DNA of 64,000 nucleotides from the NCBI GenBank assembly GCA_026745465.1, contig JACYXH010000216.1, positions 4,713,501 through 4,777,500 on the forward strand, in the 5' to 3' direction. Of this stretch, positions 37,813 to 64,000 are shown piece after piece (position 1 is the first letter of the stretch; each line of letters opens with the position of its first letter). Below the pieces are notes generated by a model. The model had not been told where the DNA came from and searched no databases. It was given only the letters and a program-made list of their open reading frames with translations. The DNA comes from Lota lota (lineage: Eukaryota; Chordata; Actinopteri; Gadiformes; Lotidae). A program made the translations under genes and the position numbers.

Positions 37813-37818
37813 AATAAA
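37813..37818 (+). terminator. wdr61: wdr61 poly(A) signal
   Basis: AATAAA 150 bases after the stop codon, followed by a T-rich stretch. Confidence 0.75.
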
Positions 37819-37834
37819 ACATTTTTTTTCTATT

Positions 37835-39700
37835 TTGACTCCGCATTTATTTTGTTTATAGCAATGATAGCCATCTAGTGGCTGAGATGAGAAACTGTAT
37901 CCTGTGTATTTTTGGTAGTTGGACATCATGTCACAGTAAGAGCGCATTTGTATTCTACTTCATGTATACATCTATCTTCATACTACATTAAATGTACATC
38001 TTTCTACTGAATCTGTTTGATGTCAGATTCAGAATTAATCAAGAAGTTAACTTTATATTTTCGTGATTAATTCTGAATTCTTTAATGAGATGCCATTATA
38101 CATAAAAACAACCAGTTGCCATTAAGGGGATTCTATTTTAATGATCATTCTATCTCTGAAGTGGCATCCATTTTAATTATCATTATATCCCTGAAGTGGC
38201 GTCAATTCCTCTTCAGTAAAGGTCCAGTCACCACCTTTGGCAGTTTGGCAAGCTGTCCTTTATTAAATATTCAACATGTGCAACATGGCTGATGCCAAAT
38301 ACAACACAAACAATAAGCTTGATATGTTTTTGTCCATGTGTTTAGATATTCATCTAACGGTATACATATAGGGACACTGATTATCGTTCCCTTCTATAAT
38401 TGATATCCGTTTACTTGACAGGTCAGACTTGCATCAACATCAATCTTACTAACTTATTTCCAGTGACAAAATGGCTTAAGATAAAATATAAAATCTCTTA
38501 AATAACCTGCTGGTGGAAAATTGCTGTGTGGGATTGACCAGTGTGTATTGACTATTTTTCAATAGCTTCCTGGTAGTTCTGAATGGAAAGTTGAGTCTTG
38601 AGTTGAGTGCGCTGGCACACGTTACATAAAATGTGCCTGTGAACAACACATAATCACCAAAACAGTTATATAAGGAGGTGGTCATTTTGAAATTTTAAAG
38701 TCAAAGGTAAATCAAGATGATTTGAAAATAAGGCAATGAGACAACAATTTACAACTCCATGAAAATCGCTTGTACAAGGCAAACAAAGCACATTAAACAT
38801 GTGATTGTGCTTTTGGATCGAAACCAAATCCAGGCCAATTTTGCATTAACAAGGAAAAGAAGTGAACAATTTAACAATATACATTGGTATCTGTTGTGAA
38901 CACATTATCAGTCGATCACATTGGAATTTTGTATATGGTATTTCCAAGGCATAGGAGCAACCTACAGAGATTGGATGTGCCAGATGAACTATCCGGCCTC
39001 ACATCCAAACCAACCACCTCTGCGCATACATGATTTTAAAGTCCACTGGAATGCACCATACAGAAGAATATGCAAGATAAAGATTTCCCTTGAGAAATTA
39101 TGCATTTCTGCTTTGCCAATGTCATCTACTAGCTTAACAATACAAGTGGTTTCCTGATAAAAAAGAGTTGTGTTTACCATATATCAACATATTTTGTACA
39201 AACACCCCAGGTTCTATGTGAAAACATCACAAAAGATATGAATGATGACAACTACTGGATTTTAAGCTTTTCTTTTCCCCCAGTGTTTTGGGACCGGAGG
39301 TACTTTTTAGTCCTTAAAGGATATTAAAAAAAATAGTTTACACTATGAAAGTGTTATTTCTTTAACAAACATATTTAACAAATTATAAACGTTTCAGTCA
39401 TCTGAAATTGCTTTAATTTTAAAGAGGAGGCATAAAATGGCTTATTCCACAATGGCAGTTTGAGCCTAGCCCATAAGCCTATAATAAAGCTGCTGTGAAA
39501 CACGCAGAACCAAAAAACTGATTTAACTGAATCTGTTAAATCTGCTTTACCCTATATAGTTATTTTACTTTGATTGTAGTCTTGAATGCTTGGAAAAGTG
39601 AATACTGAAATACCTATACCAGTATAAGTGGTGGTTGGAGGAGATTCATGTGTAGTTGTTTCAGTTTGGATGGAGTGTTTTTAATGGTTTCTTTTTCCCC
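37835..39700. other. wdr61-slc25a44 convergent spacer and probable slc25a44 3'UTR
   Basis: No coding sequence recognised. A minus-strand AATAAA at 38264-38259 would give slc25a44 a 3'UTR of about 1.75 kb. A perfect 15-bp inverted repeat lies at 38027-38041 and 38064-38078. Confidence 0.45.
38259..38264 (-). terminator. slc25a44: Candidate slc25a44 poly(A) signal
   Basis: AATAAA on the minus strand in a context resembling a 3' end (TTTAATAAAGGACAGC). It is the best candidate I saw downstream of the stop. Confidence 0.4.
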
Positions 39701-39718
39701 TTTCACATGATGTACCCT

Positions 39719-40028
39719 GGGTCCTGGAGAAGTGTTCTGGCCCGATATGAAACTGAACCAGTTTGGTTCCGTTCACCACCGTCTGGTCTCCACCAGGGCC
39801 CAGTACAAGTGGTCCGGTCCGGTACTGAACTGGTTCGGTTACGTTCACCAATTTCTGCTCTCTCTACCAGGGTCCAGTATACAATAAGCTGTCTGGTGTG
39901 AAACTGAACCGGTTCTGTTCCGTTCATCAGTGTCTGCTCATTCCACTAAGGGCCAGTATACAGTACGTTTTTCTGGTCTGAAACTGAACCGGTTCTGTTC
40001 CGTTCACCAGTGCCTGCTCTCCACCAGG
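39719..40028. repeat. Minisatellite, four units of 74-79 bp, overlapping the end of slc25a44
   Basis: Units at about 39719-39797, 39798-39871, 39872-39950 and 39951-40028 share GAAACTGAACCGGTTCTG, CCGTTCACCAGTGTCTGCTC and end in CCACCAGG-type sequence. The last unit contains the stop codon and final eight codons of slc25a44 (40004-40028). Confidence 0.85.
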
Positions 40029-41722
40029 TCGGCCCGCAGGCTGAGTCTCTTCAGGGTCTCGTAGCCCACCACAATGAGCACAGAGGTGGGCATGGCGGCG
40101 ATGATGCGGGCCGACAGCCCCTTGGTCATCCCTCGAGCCCCCTCCTCGGCCAGCAGCTGCTTGAAGGTCTCAGACACGGAAGAGCGTCCCTCCACCTGGC
40201 AGACAGACAGACGGACGAGTAGGTCACCCGCTATGTTCTACCACTATGTACCACTAAGTTCAACATGGTCGACACAACCATGTATAGTTTGTCTTCTCAG
40301 TCAGGTTATACACTGTGACCATGTGGAAATACTTGGTACTTGGTCATTTGCAATGTCTATAAAACAAAAAGTCAAGAAACAAGGCAATTTCAGGAGAGAA
40401 TTTGCCGATTTCTAGGCTAGTGACTTGAAACGTGTACCTTCCCACCAGTATGTGTGGAAGCTGATACAGAATATGTAGCAGAATACAAACAGGACAGTGT
40501 GTTTCAGGACAGTCAGGATTCAAGATGAACTGGTGTATAGTCTTTTCAATGTGAATCCTGCATCTGTGATTCACCTGCACTCTGGCCCGAACCACGTCCA
40601 TCGGGTTGGTGATGGTGGAGGCGGTGGCGGCCGCCATTGGTCCTGCTATGGCTAGCACGATCAGCTGAGGGCAACCGCTGGGCGTGATGCTGGACAGCCG
40701 CTCTAGAAACACAGATGAGGGAAGAATGAGGATTCATGAGGATTCTGTGTAAAACATGCCATGGTGGCTTACATTGAATGCCTTGCAGCATGCCTGTTTT
40801 TTAAGCTAGTTTATAGTTCATGAAGCATTAACCAAGTGATAGAATAACCAATAAAAGGATTGTGATCTATGCTCCATCCTGTAAACCAGATAACCAGTCG
40901 TAATTACAACTCACCGGTTTATTTTTAATTGAAATATCGCTTTGGATATTGGGTACATTGAAAGAGAGTACAACATTTGTGGCTGTACTTGCGACAATCA
41001 CAAAACATGATGATGACGCAATGAAGCCTTGTTTTCTAGGAACACACGACAGAAACCAAGAGAAGACCGTTACCGCTGTAGAAGTGGTAGAAAGGCCACC
41101 AGAGAGCACTGTTGGGGATGTAGGTGAGCAGCGACGCCACGTATCCCCGGTAAAACCCGCGGAACCCGTCGGCGGCAGATATCTGCACCACGATGTCACG
41201 GGTCTGTCCGAAGGAAAACCGCCCTCGTTTGGCCGAGGACGACGCAGCCGCCGCGGCCACCCTGGGTTTGACCTTGAAGCGGGTCAGGTGCTCGCCCTGG
41301 CCCTGCATCATCAGCTGCTGGGACACCACGTCGATGGGCACCGTGATGGTCTGCGCCACCAGCGACGCCGCGCCCCCGGCCACCAGAGACTTGACCGTGT
41401 TGCTGGGAGAGTAGTGCGACACGTACTTGCGCACCAGCTCGTAGGTGGTGATGTAGGCCTGCCCGGACACCAGCGTGAAGGTGCTGACCATGAAGCCCCG
41501 GTACAAGCCGCGCAGGCCCTCCGCACGCAGGATCTTACAGAAGGCGTCCAGTGTGCCTGTGTACAGCGCCTTGCCCTTCTGCACCTGCAGCAGGGTGCGG
41601 ATGAGGCTGGCGGGGTACACCGTGAGCCGGGTGGTCATGGTCATAAACACCCCCAGGGAGTAGAACTTCCTCTTGTCCAGGTCCTCCCATTCGATGATCT
41701 GGATGGTACCTTTCTGCTGCAT
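40004..41722 (-). CDS. slc25a44: Mitochondrial carrier SLC25A44 (branched-chain amino acid transporter family), complete
   Basis: Inner-membrane carrier of the SLC25 family; mammalian SLC25A44 imports branched-chain amino acids into mitochondria. Exons on the minus strand: 41722-41074, 40702-40575, 40195-40004, coding 322 residues. I chose the ATG at 41722 (MQQKGTIQIIEWEDLDK), which matches the human N-terminus in length; an in-frame GTG 30 bases upstream is not a credible start. Three carrier repeats are visible: VYPASLIRTLLQVQKG (acidic residue replaced by Ser, as in the family), VPIDVVSQQLM and NPMDVVRARVQ, with GLYRGF, GFYRGY and GLSARI segments. The C-terminus reads LVESRHW. An Ala-rich loop (AAAAAASSSA, near residue 180) looks longer than in mammals. 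Fish a/b paralogue not determined. Confidence 0.93.
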
Positions 41723-41758
41723 GCCGCCGGTCCACGCAGAGCTCTGCCCCACCTCGAG

Positions 41759-42440
41759 CTACAGTACTGGAGAGGAAACCCTTTCCACGGCCATGCACTG
41801 TGATGGGCAACAAGACGACACTCTAACATTAACAAATCACCACACTCGTCAACAGTAGCTCTACATAACGGATTTGGATACCATCAGACAGTAACGTTAC
41901 ACAATATAAAATGTGAATACTGCCTGTCAGTTATATTTAGACTTACGGTAACTAAGGACGTAAAGCACGTTGTTTCGTTGTTATAGCCTATTTATAGCTG
42001 ATACATTATGGTAATTGTGTAGAGATAAAGTACCGTCCAAAAAAAGCTTCCTGTGATCATGTGTCAACATCTCCAAGCCTTCGGATGAGTACAATAACAC
42101 TTTCTTAGCACGGTTAGATAGGATAGCATGCTGCTAAAATATAGATTTTTCCGATTTTTCACCAACATTAAAGATCATTAAAGAACATTAAAGAAATGTA
42201 GTAGGTTTACTAACTGTTACTGATCTGCGGTTTTGATCCGAACCCACTAAAACAACACTAACGTTAACAGTTAGTCCTCCACATGTGCAACATCGCGCTT
42301 TCTGCTGTGTCTTACTTAAAATCATACATCCACAGCGATTTATGTCAAGCACATAAACTTACTTATTTAGAGGCCATTCGCAGACTTTAACGTCGTCTTC
42401 GGACAGTGTCCAGTGTCGTATAAAGGTTTGCATTAAAGGT
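41759..42440 (-). other. slc25a44: slc25a44 5'UTR intron and noncoding first exon (predicted)
   Basis: On the minus strand a consensus donor GTAAGT lies at 42362-42357 and a TGTAG acceptor ends at 41759, 37 bases before the start codon. This predicts an untranslated first exon ending at 42363 and an intron of about 600 bases. Confidence 0.45.
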
Positions 42441-42984
42441 GCAGGTCTTGAGTAACGCTACGGCCTAGTCTACAAGGTGGTTGCACAGAAAGTCACGCCT
42501 GCGCTTGTTTGCGCTAAGAAACGACACAAACAATGTCAAAGGTGAAAGGTCGCTAAAATTTACTTAAATGTCCTACCAAAATATTATTTAAATGTTCACA
42601 TTAAAATGTGTAAATTGTCTGTTGGGTTTTTATATGTGTTATTATAACGTAACGTTGGATAAATGTTTAAATATTATCTGAGGAAATGGCACATATTGCA
42701 TCCGTAGTCACGTGGCATCCTCTGACAAGGATTTAAAGCCACAGTCAATATTCCTCATGTCAAAAATAAACCTGGAAATAGCCAAATACATCATACTCTG
42801 ATTATATAGTCTGGAATGTGACCTTGACCCTCCGATCAGAACACACCTTTAATAAAAATAAGAAATACGAAAAACGTTGCAAGTACTTTAAAAAGAAAAC
42901 TGGAGATACAGTCCGCGGAGTCACATTGTCACTCCTTTTAAATATTTTAAACGTTCTGTTAATTCTACTCCTACTGTTGCTGTA

Positions 42985-43042
<58 letters not shown>

Positions 43043-43297
43043 TTACTATTACTACTACTACTCAAACAACAATAATATGAATAATCCTAAATAATATCCA
43101 TAATTAATAATAACATAATAACAAGTATTATAATATTTTAATTCAGTGTTATTTATTGGTTTAATTTGTCATTTTCGTATCCATTACAACAAAATGGATT
43201 TACACGAATAGGCCTCATCTGTTGGTAAATAGTTCAGGGAGATTTAACGACGTCAAACGACGTCACGAGAACGTCCATGTTCATTTCAGCAGTCATC
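42441..43297. promoter_or_regulatory. Divergent promoter interval between slc25a44 and ireb2
   Basis: Two copies of the CRE/ATF-like CGACGTCA lie at 43248-43255 and 43258-43265, exactly 10 bases apart and 33-50 bases before the ireb2 start codon. The interval also holds an (ACT)n array and AT-rich sequence. Promoter function is inferred from position and motifs. Confidence 0.4.
42985..43062. repeat. (ACT)n trinucleotide repeat
   Basis: About 26 ACT units with two ATT interruptions, roughly 235 bases upstream of the ireb2 start. Confidence 0.95.
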
Positions 43298-54801
<11,504 letters not shown>

Positions 54802-56449
54802 CACCCACCGCCAGCCACCACCCTGCCCTCCACACCCCCATCGCATGTTCCCAGGGACCCCTCATCTGGCTGAGTGTGGCCCACAGCCAGACTCCCTCCA
54901 GCAACACAAGAAGAGACACATGCTGACAAAACCTGCTCCCCTAGGCCAGGCGCAACATGTTTTAAAACAATCTTTTGAGTTCTTCCCCCAAATAGCTGAA
55001 GACAAGAGGCAGAAGGTTAGAAACAAACGACATCTCTATTGGTGCTAGTACAACAAAACACGCGTCACAAATCCATTCATCCAGTCAATAAGACGGTTAT
55101 CCGTTTCAAGGTATGCAAGCACTTACCAGAGCACACACCCTTTCCAGCGTTTGAAAAATGTGAAATCACCTCTTTCTGTCCCCACTGAAATCTCTGGTCA
55201 ATACAACAGATGCAAAAAAAGACCTTTGTTCATAATTGGTGACTGGTGTCAAGAAACAGTACGGTTTCAGTTCAGCAAGACCTCTCCGGTACTTCCAATA
55301 CAAACCGATGACCCATGAATGATCTGGCTTGGGACATATCCTCCCCCTTAGATGTGTTATCAGATGCAGGTGTGGTGCCATGGTACCTGGGAGGTTGGGC
55401 AGTGTGACGGTCCCAGACCCTACCCTGTGCTGAGACAACCATACCGCCACACCTCATTCTGACATTTCATTGATTTGAAGCCAGTGGACTCCAATAAGGA
55501 ACAAAATGTCCGAATGCCAATGCAGCTTCAGCCAATCCAAGCCATGAACACATAGTACAAATCGGATTATGCCCTTTGTGACTTTGCATGCTGTTGGTTT
55601 TGCCCTATGCCAGGATTATCTTGTTTCTTGTGATTTCTAAAGATTCCATCATGGAAGTTGTAGCTACCGGACAGATGTTTCTGCATGACCATAAAGCGCC
55701 TTAAAATGGCAGTTTTATCCATGTGGCTGTAATCATTCAAATCGGTCTACTTTTTTTTTTTCTCCCCAACACATGCACTTCTACTTTGTGAGATTGTGGT
55801 GAAACCGGATGGATGAGCTCCTGTGTTTCAAATTAAATGCAGTCGAATCGTAGCTACTGAGATGGCATTGCATAGCAGATGGATTTAGTGAACCCAGCTT
55901 CTATTGCGCAACAGCTCTTGGACTGGAGCACCAATATGACCAGCCTTTTTACCATTCATCAGGTGTTGGCCCATTTCAATACAACTTAGCCTAGACCTGA
56001 CCTATACACACGCACACTCCTTCCCGTTGAGTTATGAAGCATTCACGTTTGGACAGTAGCCTAGCAGCAGAGCTTATAAGTAGATGGCATTATGTACCCA
56101 TATATCCATCCAATGCAACATGTCAGGATATTTAGAGCACCAAGTGGAAAACAGAATGTATGCATATATTATAACGGAGCATGTCATTAAGTTTGTCGTT
56201 ATTTAGTCAAACCTACATGTGTATTTTATTTTATTTTTTAACATTAACTGTCTAAAGAAGTGAAAGCCAGTTTTTGCTTTGATGGACTACCAAAGCAAGT
56301 TGGAGCAAAGGGTTTATCTGCTAATGATGTCCTCTGCTGACCCCAGCCAGGTGTTCCCAGTGTCTCCTGGGCTCAGACACTGCTAACCTTTCGTAGCTTC
56401 AGAAAAGGGTTCCCATGTAGTATTCTTTTGATTTGCAACTCAAGTGACA

Positions 56450-56455
56450 AATAAA
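56450..56455 (+). terminator. ireb2: Candidate ireb2 poly(A) signal
   Basis: AATAAA about 1.65 kb after the stop. Other AATAAA motifs (for example near 57143) are possible. Confidence 0.4.
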
Positions 56456-56900
56456 TAAGTCTGCCATCCCAAGTTAGAGCAGTGTTTTGATTCAAGAGAA
56501 AGGCTCTCTTTGTGAAACTACTGGGAAAAGACTCTTTGGGGGAGAAACCATGACAATTCTAAATGCTACCTGGATGGGGACATGGAATGCAGAACTAAAC
56601 GAATTCCAGGGTGACAAGTTATCTTAAACAATGAAGAGTTGTAATGGTTTCCCAAGATTCTAGAAGGTTTCCCCACACAACCAATATGAATAAGGTATAT
56701 CCACACCACCACTAATACAATACAAGGCATGGATACCTTTGTATCCCCAGTAGGAAACGAAACGCTGCCAGTTAATTTGCTCTACCAGTTAACTCACAAA
56801 TGTGCTCGCAGGCAAATAACTCCTTTGCAAATGAACATCAGGTGCAAATCACAGTAAAATACGAATTCCAGGGAAGCCAACAAATGTGAAAAGTGCAACT

Positions 56901-56906
56901 TTTATT
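56901..56906 (-). terminator. snx1: Candidate snx1 poly(A) signal
   Basis: Minus-strand AATAAA in the context GAAATAAAAGTTGC. Minus-strand hexamers nearer the stop (for example near 57395) are alternatives. Confidence 0.35.
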
Positions 56907-58245
56907 TCATGTATTTTTCTTGACACTGCACGTTCACAAGTGATGGCAGCATTTGATTTACAGAAGGCTACATATGAAGACAAATTCTGAATTTCCGACA
57001 TTTAGGGTCTGGTGATTGTTTTTATAAGGAGCAACGTGACCTGTGCAAAGGAATGTCTTCCGATAGTAACCATAGTGAGGACGGCTGGTACTGCAGTTTG
57101 CTGCGAGGCCAACCCTTGACCGTGTGAAGTTAAAGCTCTCATAAAAATAAAATGAGGCAAAACAAGGAAAGAAAATCGGAACCCTACCACACAGCTGTGG
57201 TGGGGTTCATTGCTAGTTAAAACAAGGATCATTTTGCCGACAGGCAATGCTGAACTTGGATTAATCAATCAAGATAACAGCAGTTTCATGTATCTTGGCA
57301 AAAACAATAAGTCGTCAATTCGATTTCTTCGGCTAATTATGGTCATTTGTAAAATAACTGCCATTTCAATATGCCCTGCAATACGTAGAAAAAAGTTTTA
57401 TTATAATTAAAGTTACGGGGCAGATGTTTTGTTCAAATTTAAAAAAAGGCACATCCATATAAAGTTCTGTGGTGAGTTGAAGTAAAGTGAAATATCGTTA
57501 TTATATACAGGATCTTGACCTGTAACACACTCTCAACAGCCTATATAACATAACAACCCCGTCCCTTACTCAACATTACAACTGCATGGCCAACAAATAT
57601 GCCTTGATCCTCTCTGCAACAATCTCACAACCAACGGCTATTTTATCTGAAAAACATTAAGAAAATGCCAGAAGTACTCTGGGAGGAAGTGCCAAGATGG
57701 TTTCCTTTGGTAACCAAATTTATTTCATGACTCTTCATACGTTTTCAATACCCCAACCCCAACTCCCTTATCGAGAACAGAAGTCTGATTCTGTACAATG
57801 AGCTACCCTGGCTCTTACCTTTATCACGGGCGAGAAGCCCTGTTGTAAACAATCAACAATGTTAATGTTAAGAGGATTGGCTTATCAATGACAAGGGGCA
57901 TATACTGCCCTGAGAACAATCCCCCATTATCCTCATGAAAATCAATGGAATCATCAATGGAATCATCATTAAACGTGTGTGTGTGCGCGCATATTCTTTG
58001 TCATCGTCTAATAAGAAAATATTTGTGTATGGTTAAACAAAAAAATATATATAAAATTATCAATGCAATAGAATAAAGGGCTATGTGTTATAGTGTGATT
58101 TCTTAAAAAACAAAACTGGATTGCATCTCTTCTCCCTTTTACAATGCACCTGTTCTTTTTTCTCCTTGGTTTTAAAAAAAGGCAAGAGGTAAGTGTATCA
58201 GAGAAGGCAGCCTCTTCTGTTCGCCACAGGGCTGGCGTTGATGAG

Positions 58246-63474
<5,229 letters not shown>

Positions 63475-64000
63475 CTGCCCACCACCAACACAAGCACAGT
63501 GGTTAGTTTATCACACCGACTGATGGTAGAGCTAGTGTTTAATCAATGTGTTTGATGATGTTGAAAGGGGCATTTAAAACTGACATACGTCGCAATATAA
63601 GATAGGAGTAATAGATTAATGAAAGCTATTTAAAAAAAAGCAAACTAATACAATTTCGATCGAAAACATTTAAGTAGAGTAAACCAAGTTCACAGAATAA
63701 GGTTTACAGAGATCGATAACGGCATTTCAAAAAGGAAATGTAGCCATCACAGAATATTTGTATATTGCTGTCACACAAGTCCTGCAATAGATATCGGAAG
63801 GCGTATAATCAGGAACTTTACATACAGCTATTTTTGCACATTGCCGTAAGCCCTATTCTCCTGTACAGGAGGTTCAAGTATGTAAAGTACCTTTCCTTTA
63901 CGCATCCCATTTCAGAAGTTAATTTTAACTCGACATGAGGCAATTTTATTAGGCACTAAGGCACTGTGGTTTGTATTGGATGTTTGCCAACTGTATATTA
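63475..64000. other. snx1 intron continuing past the window; nothing else seen
   Basis: AT-rich sequence without an exon that would encode the acidic SNX1 N-terminus. The first exon or exons must lie beyond position 64000. Confidence 0.6.

Larger units (their letters stand above)
54802..58245. other. Tail-to-tail spacer: ireb2 and snx1 3'UTRs
   Basis: No coding exon recognised. ireb2 probably ends near 56455. A minus-strand AATAAA at 56906-56901 would end snx1 with a 3'UTR of about 1.36 kb. The two UTRs would then be separated by about 0.4 kb. Confidence 0.45.

Noticed and set aside
41723..41752. GTG as an upstream start for slc25a44
   Set aside because: A vertebrate nuclear gene should use ATG. 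The ATG at 41722 gives the family N-terminus length, and the GTG lies just after the predicted 5'UTR acceptor.
40949..41803. 284-residue open frame on the plus strand
   Set aside because: Antisense shadow of the GC-rich slc25a44 exon 1; its composition follows the carrier codons and no family is recognisable.

Overview
This is a teleost fish genomic window, shown by intron-split vertebrate genes, fish-type SINE-like repeats and a very high load of dinucleotide microsatellites and minisatellites. That tandem-repeat density resembles gadiform (cod-like) genomes, but the species assignment is inference only. No bacterial, viral or CRISPR features are visible. Every long cysteine/valine, histidine/threonine or arginine/glutamate open frame is a translated microsatellite.

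Layout: (1) 21-8428, plus strand: the last 12 coding exons of sin3a (its 5' half lies left of the window), followed by a probable 2.6 kb 3'UTR. (2) 11.0-17.4 kb: gene-poor interval with a 1.18 kb foldback element (11167-12342) that has near-perfect 30-bp inverted termini, a flanking duplication and an interior packed with ACTAGT and GATATC palindromes. (3) 17776-30130, minus strand: complete four-exon crabp1, whose introns hold a ten-copy 57-60 bp minisatellite and two SINE copies. (4) 33.2-37.8 kb, plus: complete ten-coding-exon wdr61/skic8. (5) 40004-41722, minus: complete three-coding-exon slc25a44-type mitochondrial carrier; a 78-bp minisatellite has its last unit overlapping the end of the reading frame. 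(6) 43298-54801, plus: complete 22-exon ireb2 (IRP2), including the IRP2-specific cysteine-bearing insert. (7) 58246-63474, minus: the last 13 exons of snx1 (5' end lies right of the window).

sin3a, crabp1, wdr61, ireb2 and snx1 all have human counterparts on chromosome 15q, so the block is ancestral synteny, not an operon-like unit. slc25a44 is the outlier (human copy on 1q). The gene products act separately: Sin3/HDAC transcriptional repression, retinoic-acid buffering, SKI/PAF1 RNA metabolism, mitochondrial branched-chain amino-acid import, iron-responsive mRNA control and endosomal retromer sorting. crabp1/wdr61 and slc25a44/ireb2 are divergent pairs; wdr61/slc25a44 and ireb2/snx1 are convergent.

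Exon joins were read by eye from conserved protein sequence plus GT/AG sites, and each join keeps the reading frame. I found no clearly new coding system. The best candidates for undescribed biology are the palindrome-rich foldback element, the coding-end minisatellite of slc25a44, and two long intronic hairpins in ireb2 and snx1.
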